Source: Adhaeribacter rhizoryzae (GTDB lineage: Bacteria; Bacteroidota; Bacteroidia; Cytophagales; Hymenobacteraceae). Taken from it: a DNA stretch of 64,000 nt. The notes under the pieces were generated by a model. That model was not told where the DNA came from. It made no database searches and saw only the letters and a list, made by a program, of their open reading frames with translations. Location of the stretch: the NCBI RefSeq assembly GCF_008629685.1, contig NZ_VWSF01000017.1, positions 1-64,000 of the forward strand, read 5' to 3'. Made by a program: the position numbers and the translations under genes. Shown piece by piece: positions 1 through 9,290 of the stretch (the stretch's first letter is position 1; the number at the start of each line of letters is the position of its first letter).

Positions 1-82
1 TAGCCGCCAACCTTATTTATTTCCTCTTTGCTGCTTGACTACTGATTAGTAATAAGTAGTAGTTGTAAGAAGTAAGAACCTC

Positions 83-117
83 AAGCCCCGGTACAGCAAT
101 GTAACGGGGCTTTTTGC
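83..117 (+). terminator. Rho-independent terminator
   Basis: An 8-bp GC-rich stem (AAGCCCCG at 83-90, CGGGGCTT at 105-112) is followed by a T-run. It would end transcription of a gene lying left of the window. Confidence 0.75.
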
Positions 118-1445
118 TTTATAGGGAGATTGGGAAGGTTAAGAGGGGGGGGAAGTTATTAACCGCTCTTTAATATCCTGAAGAAGACTATAACGAAGTC
201 TACTACAATTATGAACTTGGGGCTCTTGTAGTTTAAAAGACCTTAAATTATGATTCATAATAGACACTGCTAACCCGTTTTTTATTGGTGGTACGTTTCT
301 GATGATACATTTTTAAGTTTTCATAGTCTTGAAAAAGCTTTCTTCCACTTGTCTTAATATAGTCTTTGTAAATCCGACTGCTCTGCTTCTCTTTTTTAAT
401 AAAACTTTAGTATATGAAAAGTGCTGTATCCTTTTTGCAGATGGAATTAAATATTTTTCACGCATACGAATAGAGCAAAATTTATTGAGTTTTGCTCTGT
501 CTACTTATAATTCTCCGCTAGTTAAGGATAGTTGAGGTAAGGGGCCTAGATAGGCTCGTAAGTAATATCACGTACCTATAGCTGATTGGTTGCACTAGAC
601 AATGAGGGTCCGAATAAGAGATTTGCATAGATGCTTATTATGCTTGCTATCTTATTGCGGAAATAAAACTGGATCTAAACATTGATTATTTCGGAATGAT
701 TGGGATAATTTTGGGCATCGTGGTTGCGCATGAATTTTCCTGGCCGGTGACCAAGGTTATAACTGCTGCCGAAAATCAGCCAACAGTTGGCTACAGCCAT
801 AATGCCGTTTGTGGTGTCAGCATATTTTCCCTAATTGCTCTTGCTTTAACGCTACAACATGGTAGCCAATTCACGTTAGTAATAATAGTAAACTTTTCGC
901 CCCGTTTCTGTTATTCTACACAAGAACACTATAGAAAACTCACTTACAACTGTCGCTTTAACATGGCAGAAGCGTTTTTGTCGGTAAAGTAAGTGTTTGA
1001 CTTAGCGTTCTTGTATGGCTATTGTTATACAGCACACTTTTAAGTGTACTGACACGATTATATCGATTCTATCAATATATCTACTACATATTTGAATATT
1101 ACGCCTTTCTACTCTGTCCTGACTTTATTTAAATTTTCATCGATAAAAGATGTAAGTATTTTTTTTTGAATACCAGTTCTGAACTGCTCGTCAGTTACAT
1201 TGATGCAGCGGTTATTCCTCTTGCTCTAGATGGCTTCAGTTTGCTATTTTAAACATCCGTGCATTCTCAACTATAACAGAGCCGCGAGAGGGTGTTTAAA
1301 GGCCAATATGCCTTTATCTACTTCATCTTCTACCAACGGCTTGATGTTTACGCTAATTCTTTTAAGCCACTTCTCTGCGCCCTAAAACTTTACATCTGCT
1401 TAACGCTATTCGTATAAGCTTTATTCAGAAAGTTTATATTGTTAA
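118..1445. other. gene-free region with decayed coding debris
   Basis: No convincing intact gene is present. Open frames are short and look like chance. Two stretches look like eroded coding DNA. At about 664-870 (+) the translation contains GMIGIILGIVVA and FSWPV, vaguely like the C-terminal membrane part of a MacB/FtsX-type permease. At about 1279-1390 (-) a frame reads EKWLKRISVNIKPLVEDEVD without a start. A third stretch near 320-390 (-) contains RQVEESFFKTMK, which could be a transposase remnant. None is assignable with confidence. Confidence 0.4.
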
Positions 1446-1488
1446 AATAAAAAAGCCTCCCAGATATTATCTAAGAGGCTTTTTTATT
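1446..1488 (-). terminator. native tRNA-Lys terminator, displaced from its gene
   Basis: A perfect 14-bp inverted repeat (1446-1459 and 1475-1488, core AAAAAAGCCTC/GAGGCTTTTTT) with a 15-nt loop is T-rich in both directions. It lies just outside the left copy of the attachment repeat. In the uninterrupted chromosome it would sit a few bases past the 3' end of the tRNA-Lys now found at 12830-12902, so it is probably the original tRNA terminator, separated from its gene by the insertion. Confidence 0.65.
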
Positions 1489-1496
1489 TTACTTTT

Positions 1497-1512
1497 GTGA
1501 TCCCGCTGGGAT
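1497..1512. repeat. attL, left attachment repeat
   Basis: The 16-bp sequence GTGATCCCGCTGGGAT is identical to 12829-12844, which is the 3' end (acceptor stem and T-arm) of tRNA-Lys. Bases on both sides differ between the copies, so the repeat is exactly 16 bp, as expected for a duplicated core site at the ends of a tRNA-targeted element. Confidence 0.85.
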
Positions 1513-1614
1513 CACATACCTTTTAACTAACATTTACTTAAAATGCCTTTAATTATCAAATAAAGCTATTTTCTATAAATATTTTACCCTTTTTTTCTTA
1601 TCTTTACTATACTT

Positions 1615-1636
1615 AATGGAACCTATAACGGAACCT
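1615..1636. repeat. left subterminal direct repeat (putative integrase arm site)
   Basis: AATGGAACCTATAACGGAACCT matches 12752-12773 at 20 of 22 positions in the same orientation. It contains GGAACCT twice at 12-bp spacing. It lies between attL and the integrase start, where arm-type sites or the integrase promoter operator would be expected. Confidence 0.55.
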
Positions 1637-1649
1637 AAATTATGAAAGT

Positions 1650-2876
1650 ATGGCCACAGTAAAGCTGATTATCCGGGAAAATAAAATAAATTCAGAAGGA
1701 TTATGTGTCATCTACGTTAAGTACACCCATAATCAAAACTATACCTTATTTAGCACCGGTGAGAAAGTTGCGCCGGAATACTGGGATGCTCGAAATCAAA
1801 AGGCAAGAAAGTCTTTACGGGGATTTAATGCCTTAAATGAAACCATCCAGGTTAAGGCTGAGGAAATTAAGGAAATTTCCCGTATTGCGAAGCAGAATAA
1901 ACTAGACCCAACTTTAGAGCACGTTAAATCAGTTTGGAATTCTAAAAAGCCAAATTTTCCGGAAGTAAACAAAGATTTCTTCTCCTTATTTGAAAAGTAT
2001 ATACTGGAAACTGCCTCTTCTAAAGCCTACGGAACGAATAAGCATTATAAGTCCTCCCTCAACCATTTAAGGGAATTCTCTATTTCCAAAAAAATTAAAA
2101 TCTCATTAGAAAAAATGAACCTGGAGTTCTACGATAAATTTATTCAGTTTCTTACAACTAATAAAAAAATGAGTGGTGGTTCAGTTAATAATCAGATAAA
2201 AAGGTTGAAGGTCTTTCTCGGTTATTTATATGAAAGAGGTATACATACCGATTTATCCTTTAAAAAATTTCAAAGAGTTAAGCAAAATGAATGTGATATT
2301 GTATACTTAACTCAATATGAATTAAATACTTTATATACTTATAATTTGGAAGGAAATAAAAGGCTTGAAAAAGTACGGGATTTATTTGTATTAGCCTGTA
2401 CCACCGGTCTCCGTCATTCTGACTTTACCGCTTTGAAGCCGGAAAACATTAAAGAAAATTATATTACCCTTTCTACTCAAAAAACAAAGGACCCGCTAAA
2501 GATACCCCTTAATTATTATTCTAAAGCTATATTAGCTAAGTATGACAATAGCCCGCCAAAATTATCACAGCAAAAGTTTAATAATTATATCAAAGAGTTA
2601 GGTCAATTATGTGGAATAGATGAACCTACTGAAGTAATAAAGTATAACGGAAGTACCAGAATTAAAAATACCTCTCCTAAGTACGAATTGCTTACCAGCC
2701 ATACTGGCCGGCGAACCTTTATCACTCTTTCATTAGAAAAAGGAATGAGAGCCGAAACTGTTATGAAAATAAGTGGTCATAAGGATACTAAAACTCTTAT
2801 GCGCTATGTAAAAATAACAGATAAAGTTAAAGAAGTAGAAATGTTAAAGGCTTGGGACAATTTCAACACTGCTTAG
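1650..2876 (+). CDS. tyrosine recombinase/integrase of the mobile element
   Basis: Site-specific integrase of 408 aa, the usual length for Bacteroidetes tyrosine recombinases. The N-terminal 90 residues form an arm-DNA-binding domain, residues about 105-215 a SAM-like core-binding domain, and the C-terminal part the catalytic domain. Catalytic residues are visible: Arg255 in TGLRHSDF, Lys278 in TQKTKDP, His351 and Arg354 in HTGRRTF, His377 in SGHKD and the nucleophile Tyr386 in LMRYVKI. It should cut and join the 16-bp core in tRNA-Lys to insert and excise the element. ATG1650 gives the complete N-terminal domain. It is the first gene inside attL and is transcribed into the element. A 22-bp repeat shared with the right end lies immediately upstream and may be an arm site or operator. 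Confidence 0.93.
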   Translation: MATVKLIIRENKINSEGLCVIYVKYTHNQNYTLFSTGEKVAPEYWDARNQKARKSLRGFNALNETIQVKAEEIKEISRIAKQNKLDPTLEHVKSVWNSKKPNFPEVNKDFFSLFEKYILETASSKAYGTNKHYKSSLNHLREFSISKKIKISLEKMNLEFYDKFIQFLTTNKKMSGGSVNNQIKRLKVFLGYLYERGIHTDLSFKKFQRVKQNECDIVYLTQYELNTLYTYNLEGNKRLEKVRDLFVLACTTGLRHSDFTALKPENIKENYITLSTQKTKDPLKIPLNYYSKAILAKYDNSPPKLSQQKFNNYIKELGQLCGIDEPTEVIKYNGSTRIKNTSPKYELLTSHTGRRTFITLSLEKGMRAETVMKISGHKDTKTLMRYVKITDKVKEVEMLKAWDNFNTA

Positions 2877-2933
2877 CCAATATTTTAACCGGGCAACAAT
2901 AATTTAAAATTATAAAAGATATAAATTACCAAT

Positions 2934-4070
2934 TTAGTCGTTCACAAAATCTAAATCACCATTATAGTCTTCCCAGGTGCCATATTGCCCATCTGTTAAC
3001 GCATCAAAAGCATCCTTTTCACTTTCTGCATAACTAAGAGAGCTATCACCATCAAAATTTTTTAAATACCTGGTTACTAATGTCAATTGTAAACTCAAAT
3101 ACTTATCGGTCAATTTAAACTTTACACACCAATCATAAACATATTTAGTTAATTCTTCTAATCCTAATTCAATTTGAAAATCCTTTTGGCAGAAAGACTC
3201 TAAAGATTTTTTATTTTCCCAATTTTGAATTATTAAATTATTTAGATTTAAAGAAGGAAATTTCTCCCTGTATTTAACATAGTCTTTCAAAGCTTGGTCC
3301 AAATTTGTTATTTCACTGAACAGAATAGATTCAACATTATCCGAACAGAATGGGGTCATAAAAGCATTAATACCATAGCCATTTTCAAAAAAGTAATCTT
3401 CATATTCAAAGTTTGAATAATCTATATCTACATAAAGAACTACGATAGCATCTCCAACCATTTTAAAAATATGGTGTTTTTTAAAAAAATAGTCCTCCTG
3501 ATATTTACTAAATACCTTAAAATCATTAAAGTCAACTAATTTTATTTTAATTTTAACTTTCTTGTCAGAGGGTTTCACTAAATAATTCTTATTCAAAAAG
3601 CTATGAACTCTCTTAGAAAAATACCTAGCATAATAAAAGCCATTGTGTTGGCCTTTAAAGGATAGATTTTCTGAATTCCTTAAATAAGAGCTCTTTATTC
3701 TCGTAAATTTATTTCTATTGTAACAAATGAAAATATTACTGTTATAAGAATAAAAGTCTTCCCCTTTTTCGGCAACATTATCTCTAACCATATAGCAACT
3801 TTTAATTTTTAAGATATTTGAGATATTAGCTAACTTGGTATAGTTCTTACCTACAGCGTTTGGGGATAAACCAGAATTAGAAAGAAACTGAACTCCATCA
3901 AAACATTTTTGAGTAAGTGTAAAATTATGAATGTTAATAATACACCAACTTAAATAATTAACATTTTCAATACATACCTCCTCAACTATTTTGCCACAAT
4001 ATTTTCCAAAAGGTAAAATTGCATCTATGGTAAACAGAAGAAAGTCAGCATTTTTTAAGTTCTTTTTCAT
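2934..4070 (-). CDS. cargo protein of unknown function with an ExoX-C-like N-terminus
   Basis: A 378-aa protein that I do not recognise as a whole. Residues about 19-50 (LPFGKYCGK, then VNYLSWCI) resemble the small domain found at the C-terminus of exonuclease X and in DUF3820 proteins, whose pattern is PFGKYKG followed by YLxW. The remainder is Lys/Asn/Phe/Tyr-rich with no motif I can name and no signal peptide or membrane helix. It is transcribed against the integrase and the restriction enzyme, is strongly AT-rich, and sits alone between a 57-bp gap and a 330-bp gap, as accessory cargo often does. It could be a defence or anti-defence gene. The family assignment rests only on the N-terminal motif. 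Confidence 0.7.
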   Translation of the reverse strand: MKKNLKNADFLLFTIDAILPFGKYCGKIVEEVCIENVNYLSWCIINIHNFTLTQKCFDGVQFLSNSGLSPNAVGKNYTKLANISNILKIKSCYMVRDNVAEKGEDFYSYNSNIFICYNRNKFTRIKSSYLRNSENLSFKGQHNGFYYARYFSKRVHSFLNKNYLVKPSDKKVKIKIKLVDFNDFKVFSKYQEDYFFKKHHIFKMVGDAIVVLYVDIDYSNFEYEDYFFENGYGINAFMTPFCSDNVESILFSEITNLDQALKDYVKYREKFPSLNLNNLIIQNWENKKSLESFCQKDFQIELGLEELTKYVYDWCVKFKLTDKYLSLQLTLVTRYLKNFDGDSSLSYAESEKDAFDALTDGQYGTWEDYNGDLDFVND

Positions 4071-4400
4071 AGATTTAAGTACTCTTTATATTAAGATGTT
4101 AAAAATATAAAGGGGCTTGGTAAGATAGTTTGCTTTTAAAAAGGCTATTTAACTAAAATTGCATCCTCAATAATTTTATCATTAGGAACCGATTCTTCAA
4201 CTGCCAATTCATTCAAAATAGAAGTTTCCTTTAGATAAGGTCTTTAAACAATAATCCCTTTATCAATAAAGCAAAATTTTATATATTTTCCGTTCTTTAT
4301 TTTACTTTCCTGTATTTTGCTTATTTTAAGCTTTCGAAGCATGCTTAGCACTTAACGCAGCAGGTATAGCAACAATCGCTTTTTATTTTAAACACCTCTT
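4071..4400. other. gene-free divergent spacer upstream of the R-M gene
   Basis: An AT-rich 330-bp gap between two divergently transcribed genes. It must hold both promoters. No plausible ORF, RNA gene or clear terminator was seen. Confidence 0.4.
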
Positions 4401-7151
4401 ATGGCAGCTTTAAGCTGGAACGAAGTAAAAGACCGCGCTGTGCGGTTTAGCAAAGAATGGGAAAACGAAACCAGCGAAGACGCGGAAGCCAAATCTTTTC
4501 TGGATGGCTTTTTTAACGTGTTTGGCATTACCCGCCGGCGCATGGCCGCCTTTGAACAGCGCGTAAAAAAAGCCGGCGACCGGGATGGGTTTATTGATTT
4601 GCTCTGGAAAGGCGTAATTCTGGTGGAAATGAAAAGCCGGGGCAAAGATTTAACCAAAGCCTATAAACAAGCCATTGATTATTTTCCGGGCCTGAAAGAT
4701 TACGATTTGCCCAAATATATTCTGGTTTCGGATTTTGAGAAGTTCCGGCTCTACGACCTGGAAGAAAACACGCAGCACGAATTTTTATTAAAAGACTTTT
4801 ACCAAAACGTAAAGCTGTTTGGGTTTATACTGGGCTACCAAACTAAGAGCTACAAGAGCGAAGACCCCGTAAATATTGAGGCCGCCGGGCGCATGGGCAA
4901 ACTGCACGACCAGCTAAAAGCCATTGGCTACGAAGGCCACGAACTGGAAGTATACCTGGTACGCATCCTGTTTTGCTTGTTTGCAGAAGACACCAGCATT
5001 TTTGAGAAGCGGTATTTCCAGGATTATATTGAGCAGAAAACCGCCGAAGACGGCCACGATTTAGCGGCGCACTTGGCTCAGTTGTTTCATATCCTGAATA
5101 CACCCCCTGAGAAGCGCCTTCGGAATATTGATGAGCACCTGAACGGGTTCCCATACGTGAACGGCAAGCTGTTTGCCGAATATTTGTCACCGGCCAGTTT
5201 TGACAGCAAAATGCGGGAGGTTCTGCTCAACTGCTGTGCCCTGGACTGGAGCAAAATATCGCCGGCTATATTTGGGTCGTTGTTCCAGAGCGTAATGAAC
5301 CCGCAGGAACGCCGCAACCTGGGCGCGCACTATACCTCCGAAAAGAATATTTTAAAACTCATAAAGCCGCTGTTTTTAGATGCGCTCTGGCAGGAGTTTG
5401 AAAGCATAAAAACGAATAAAAACAAACTGCCGGAGTTTCATAAAAAACTAAGCACCTTAAAATTCCTGGACCCGGCCTGCGGCTGCGGCAACTTTTTAAT
5501 TATTACCTACCGCGAGTTGCGCCTGCTCGAAATAGAAGTCTTGCGTGCCCTGAACAAAAGCGGCCAGGGCTGGCTAAATGTAAGCGATATTATCTGGCTC
5601 GATGTGGATATGGTGTACGGCATTGAGTACGAAGAATTTCCGGCCCGTATTGCCGAAGTAGCCATGTGGCTCATCGACCACCAGATGAACATGCGCATCA
5701 GCCAAGAGTTTGGGCAATATTTTGCGCGTTTGCCCCTGAAAAAATCCGCGAATATTACCCACGGAGATGCTTTAGCTATTGATTGGGAATCAATAATTTC
5801 TATTAACCAGCTTTCCTATATCTTAGGAAATCCGCCTTTTATAGGTTCCAAAATAATGAAGCAAAACCAGCGGGATGATGTAATAAGATTATTTGGAAAT
5901 TCAGATAATGCTGGTGTTTTGGATTATGTAACCGGTTGGTATGTAAAAGCGGCTAAATATATTCAGAATACACAAATAAAAGTCGGTTTTGTTTCGACTA
6001 ATTCCATTGTGCAAGGTGAACAAACCAGTATTTTATGGGGGCTGCTACTGAATAAATATAATATTAAAATTCATTTTGCGCACCGGACTTTTAAATGGAG
6101 CAATGAGGCAAAAGGTAATGCAGCCGTTTATTGCGTAATTATTGGCTTTGCTAATTTTGATGTAGCTAATAAATATATTTATGAGTACGAAAATATTAAA
6201 GGTGAGCCCCACGAAGTAAAAGCAAAGAATATCAATCCTTATTTGGTTGATGCCACAGATTTATTAATTAATAGTAAATCTAATCCGATAAGTAATGTGC
6301 CAAAAATGAGTTTTGGGAATATGCCTTTAGACGGTGGAAACTTATTGTTATCGGACGAGGAGAAAAATGAACTATTAATTAAAGAACCTAGCTCGGCAAA
6401 ATATATTAAGCCATTAATTTCGGCTTATGAATTTTTAAATGGAAAAAGCCGCTGGTGTATTTGGTTAGTAGATGCAAATCCAAGTGAGTTAAAACAAATG
6501 CCGGAAATTTTAAAAAGAGTTGATTTAGTAAAGAAATTCCGTTTAGCTAGTGTGGCACCATCAACTCAAAAATTTGCAGCAACTCCTACTTTATTCAGAG
6601 ATAGAAATCAACCAGATACTTATATATTAATTCCAAGCACGACTTCAGAAAATCGAAGATATATACCTCTTGGCTTCTTTACTAAAGAATATATTGCTAA
6701 TAATAGCTGTCATACAGTGCCTAATGGAACATTATATCATTTTGGTATATTAACATCTGAAATGCACATGGCTTGGGTAAAATATATTTGTGGCAGATTA
6801 AAGAGTGATTTTCGATATTCTAAAGATATTGTCTATAACAACTTTCCGTGGCCGGAGAACCCGAACGAAAAGCAAATAAAAGCCGTAGAAGTGGCCGCGC
6901 AAAAAGTGCTGGATGCCCGCGCAGGCTTCCCCACCAGCTCCCTCGCCGACCTCTACGACCCGCTCACCATGCCGCCCGCCCTCGTAAAAGCCCACCAAGA
7001 CCTCGATAAAGCCGTAGACCTTTGCTACCGTCCGCAACCCTTCGCCTCCGAAGCCAAACGCATGGAGTTTTTGTTTGAGCTGTACGAGAAATATACCGCT
7101 GGTTTATTTGTGAAGGAGAAGCCGGGAAAGACTATCAAAATTAAAGCTTAA
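4401..7151 (+). CDS. MmeI-type (type IIL) single-chain restriction enzyme/DNA adenine methyltransferase
   Basis: A 916-aa fusion enzyme, close to the size of MmeI. The N-terminal nuclease shows a PD-(D/E)XK signature: Asp66, then Glu76 and Lys78 in VEMKSR, the D-X9-EXK spacing typical of MmeI relatives. A helical connector follows (about 160-300) with GAHYTS at 309-313. The gamma-class N6-adenine methyltransferase has SAM motif I LDPACGCGNF (356-365) and catalytic NPPF (477-480). A target recognition domain (about 600-830) and a C-terminal helical domain complete it. Such enzymes cut and methylate with one polypeptide and one specificity domain, so no partner subunit is needed. The section coding for about residues 455-815 (5765-6840) is conspicuously AT-rich, while both ends of the gene are GC-rich, suggesting replacement of the recognition region by recombination. 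The frame is intact, so it may be active. Confidence 0.9.
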   Translation: MAALSWNEVKDRAVRFSKEWENETSEDAEAKSFLDGFFNVFGITRRRMAAFEQRVKKAGDRDGFIDLLWKGVILVEMKSRGKDLTKAYKQAIDYFPGLKDYDLPKYILVSDFEKFRLYDLEENTQHEFLLKDFYQNVKLFGFILGYQTKSYKSEDPVNIEAAGRMGKLHDQLKAIGYEGHELEVYLVRILFCLFAEDTSIFEKRYFQDYIEQKTAEDGHDLAAHLAQLFHILNTPPEKRLRNIDEHLNGFPYVNGKLFAEYLSPASFDSKMREVLLNCCALDWSKISPAIFGSLFQSVMNPQERRNLGAHYTSEKNILKLIKPLFLDALWQEFESIKTNKNKLPEFHKKLSTLKFLDPACGCGNFLIITYRELRLLEIEVLRALNKSGQGWLNVSDIIWLDVDMVYGIEYEEFPARIAEVAMWLIDHQMNMRISQEFGQYFARLPLKKSANITHGDALAIDWESIISINQLSYILGNPPFIGSKIMKQNQRDDVIRLFGNSDNAGVLDYVTGWYVKAAKYIQNTQIKVGFVSTNSIVQGEQTSILWGLLLNKYNIKIHFAHRTFKWSNEAKGNAAVYCVIIGFANFDVANKYIYEYENIKGEPHEVKAKNINPYLVDATDLLINSKSNPISNVPKMSFGNMPLDGGNLLLSDEEKNELLIKEPSSAKYIKPLISAYEFLNGKSRWCIWLVDANPSELKQMPEILKRVDLVKKFRLASVAPSTQKFAATPTLFRDRNQPDTYILIPSTTSENRRYIPLGFFTKEYIANNSCHTVPNGTLYHFGILTSEMHMAWVKYICGRLKSDFRYSKDIVYNNFPWPENPNEKQIKAVEVAAQKVLDARAGFPTSSLADLYDPLTMPPALVKAHQDLDKAVDLCYRPQPFASEAKRMEFLFELYEKYTAGLFVKEKPGKTIKIKA

Positions 7152-7163
7152 TCTTTCTATAAT

Positions 7164-7823
7164 ATGCAAACGCTTTATCAGGTTCAAGGTATAAGTTCTG
7201 ACCACCCATATAACCTCAGGAATTTAGGAGAAAGAACCGGGATAGGAGGAACTAGGGTTAGGAGAACGGGAGAGGCCTCTAGGGAAAATAGAACCAGACC
7301 AACAACTATTCAGGATTATGACAATGAATTTATAGGCCGCCTAGTTAATTTTTACCCAGCGTACGAAGTAGAAGAATTTTTAGAATATCATTTTAGTAAA
7401 ACTGATTTCAAACCTGAGTTATGGTTAAAACATTTAGAATATGAAATTATAACCAATAAGGTTTTTGATAAAAAGGAAACTGAGAACTTTAAGAAACTTA
7501 TCATAGGTTGGGTTTCTAAAAGGAAAGAGGATATTGGTGTTACCTTGAATAAGGAGTTTAATATAGGTAACAAATACAATATAAAATGGCAGGATGATCA
7601 GACTAATTTAATTGAATTAGTATATGCTTTAATAGAAAGTGGTGTTATCAAGTACAATAAGAAGAAAGATGTAGTTAATGCCTTTTCGGAATTTTTTAAT
7701 TTTAAAATTCCCAATCCAAACCAAACTCTTAATGCAATAAAAAGGAGAAATAGTGATAACCCAACTATTTTACTTGATAAACTCAAAGATGGCTTTATAA
7801 ACTATTTGAATAAAGATGAGTAA
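7164..7823 (+). CDS. RteC-domain protein
   Basis: A 219-aa protein whose C-terminal half (about 135-215) matches the RteC pattern: a KWQDDQTNLIELVYALIESG segment corresponding to the conserved Trp, Asp and Leu-Ile-Glu-Leu core, then the helical end NAIKRRN with LLDKLKDGF. In Bacteroides conjugative transposons RteC activates excision genes. Here no RteA/RteB two-component genes are present. The N-terminal 60 residues are Arg/Gly-rich and unlike RteC. It follows the R-M gene by 12 bp, so it may be co-transcribed with it, and precedes the HTH-ATPase-primase module by 88 bp. Proposed role: regulator of element excision or replication; this is inferred. Confidence 0.7.
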   Translation: MQTLYQVQGISSDHPYNLRNLGERTGIGGTRVRRTGEASRENRTRPTTIQDYDNEFIGRLVNFYPAYEVEEFLEYHFSKTDFKPELWLKHLEYEIITNKVFDKKETENFKKLIIGWVSKRKEDIGVTLNKEFNIGNKYNIKWQDDQTNLIELVYALIESGVIKYNKKKDVVNAFSEFFNFKIPNPNQTLNAIKRRNSDNPTILLDKLKDGFINYLNKDE

Positions 7824-7911
7824 AAAAAATTTGCTTTTAGTAAGCTTTTAGTAAAAGAACTATTTTTCTCTGCTTAACTAGACTTGCATTGTACTTTTAA
7901 CAAATAAAGCG

Positions 7912-8202
7912 ATGCAGGAACATTTAGAATTATTAATCCCTATTATTACACTACCTCAATTTCGTAAAATATTAGCGGAGGTAGTAAGCGAAGAAATTAA
8001 CAAAAATCATAACTACCACACGGAACCTGAAACTGAGAAGTTATATACCATCAGAGAAGCCTGTAAATACTTAGGCTTATCCAAACCTACTATTTATTCC
8101 CTTATGAAAGAGGGTAAGTTGAAGTCAACTTACCTGGGAATAAACCGGCTTCGGTTTCAGAAACAAGATTTACTAGCTTACATCAATTCAGGCCGGAAAT
8201 GA
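7912..8202 (+). CDS. excisionase-like helix-turn-helix protein
   Basis: A 96-aa protein with a MerR-like/HTH_17 DNA-binding domain at about residues 44-94. YTIREACKYLGLSKPTIYSL is the helix-turn-helix, followed by a wing with RLRFQKQDLLAYI. Proteins of this type in Bacteroidetes elements act as excisionase or recombination directionality factor, or as regulator of the replication module. The N-terminal 40 residues are a helical extension. Its TGA overlaps the ATG of the next gene (ATGA), so the two are translationally coupled. Confidence 0.85.
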   Translation: MQEHLELLIPIITLPQFRKILAEVVSEEINKNHNYHTEPETEKLYTIREACKYLGLSKPTIYSLMKEGKLKSTYLGINRLRFQKQDLLAYINSGRK

Positions 8203-9290
8203 GTGGGCTCTACACTTCCGCCGTAAATGGTTCGGGTAAACTTAACCTAGAGCATTTGAATGTAAATTCAGATCCCGTACTGAGTAAACTAGCTAATGAG
8301 GCAACAAATTTTAAAGTTTCAGAACCGGACTCGGGCCATCAGCAAAGTAAACACCCATTTGTTTATACTGGTAAAGAATTACTAGCCCATGCCGTCCAAG
8401 AGATTCCAACCCTTATTAAACCCATTTTTCCACAACGGGGATTAATTGCACTGGCTGGAAGTAGTGACACCGGAAAGAGTACCTTATTAAGGCAGTTAGC
8501 TATAGCAGTAAGCTGTAAGGAAACGCACTTTCTAAATTTCCCAATTCAGGCCCGTTATTCAAGTGCTATTTATGTATCTACCGAAGATGACGAACTAGCC
8601 ATTAATTTCCTGTTGCGTAAACAGAATCAAGGTAAGGGGTATAGTCCGGAGCAATACCAAGGTTTAAGGTTTATTTTCGATACGGAAGATATATTGGATA
8701 AGCTAGGAAAAGAACTAGCAGCTAATCCCGCTGATTTAGTTATTATAGATGCCTTTTCAGATTTATTTGTCGGGAGCTTAAACCAGACAAATGAAGTAAG
8801 GTCTTTTCTGAACCGGTACAAACTACTTTCGGATAAATACGACTGTTTAATAGTATTCCTGCATCATACCGGAAAACGTACAGATACCGGCACTCCTTCT
8901 AAACATAATTTATTAGGTAGTCAGGGATTTGAAGCGAAGATGCGCTTGGTTGTAGAGCTTAGAACTGACCCCGAAAGAGAAGAAATCCGGCACTTTTGCC
9001 TGGTTAAAGGAAACTACCTTCCACAGGCATATAAAAATCAATCATACGAACTCCACTTTGATGCAAACATGATTTTCACCAATACCGGCGAACGTACGGG
9101 TTTTGAAGCATTAAAAAGAGTAGAAGAAAATCCAAAAGAAAGTGCGCGAACAGATAAAATGCTTCAGGTAATAACCCTACTAAATCAAGGTAAAAAATAT
9201 GATGAAATTGCTTTGGAAGTAGGTATCGCTAAAGGAACTATATCTAAATGGCTAAAGAAGTTTCCAGTTTCCATGTTTCCAAACCCATAG
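8199..9290 (+). CDS. RepA-like AAA ATPase (hexameric helicase family)
   Basis: A 363-aa ATPase of the AAA_25/RepA family, related to plasmid replicative helicases. Walker A is GSSDTGKST (87-94), Walker B is DLVIIDAF (179-186) and LIVFLHHTGK (about 219-228) is the sensor-like strand. The C-terminal 45 residues (KMLQVITLLNQGKKYDEIA and onward) form a helix-turn-helix ending SKWLKKF. It likely drives element replication with the downstream primase-like protein. The start ATG8199 overlaps the stop of the HTH gene. The stop codon lies in the loop of a 15-bp inverted repeat spanning the next gene's start. Confidence 0.88.
   Translation: MSGLYTSAVNGSGKLNLEHLNVNSDPVLSKLANEATNFKVSEPDSGHQQSKHPFVYTGKELLAHAVQEIPTLIKPIFPQRGLIALAGSSDTGKSTLLRQLAIAVSCKETHFLNFPIQARYSSAIYVSTEDDELAINFLLRKQNQGKGYSPEQYQGLRFIFDTEDILDKLGKELAANPADLVIIDAFSDLFVGSLNQTNEVRSFLNRYKLLSDKYDCLIVFLHHTGKRTDTGTPSKHNLLGSQGFEAKMRLVVELRTDPEREEIRHFCLVKGNYLPQAYKNQSYELHFDANMIFTNTGERTGFEALKRVEENPKESARTDKMLQVITLLNQGKKYDEIALEVGIAKGTISKWLKKFPVSMFPNP

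Noticed and set aside
696-992. 98-codon ORF as a real gene
   Set aside because: Only part of it looks permease-like, the end is nonsensical and neighbouring frames are broken. It is treated as possible debris.
4388-4657. Antisense ORFs inside the R-M gene
   Set aside because: They run opposite an intact, motif-bearing 916-aa frame and show no family resemblance.
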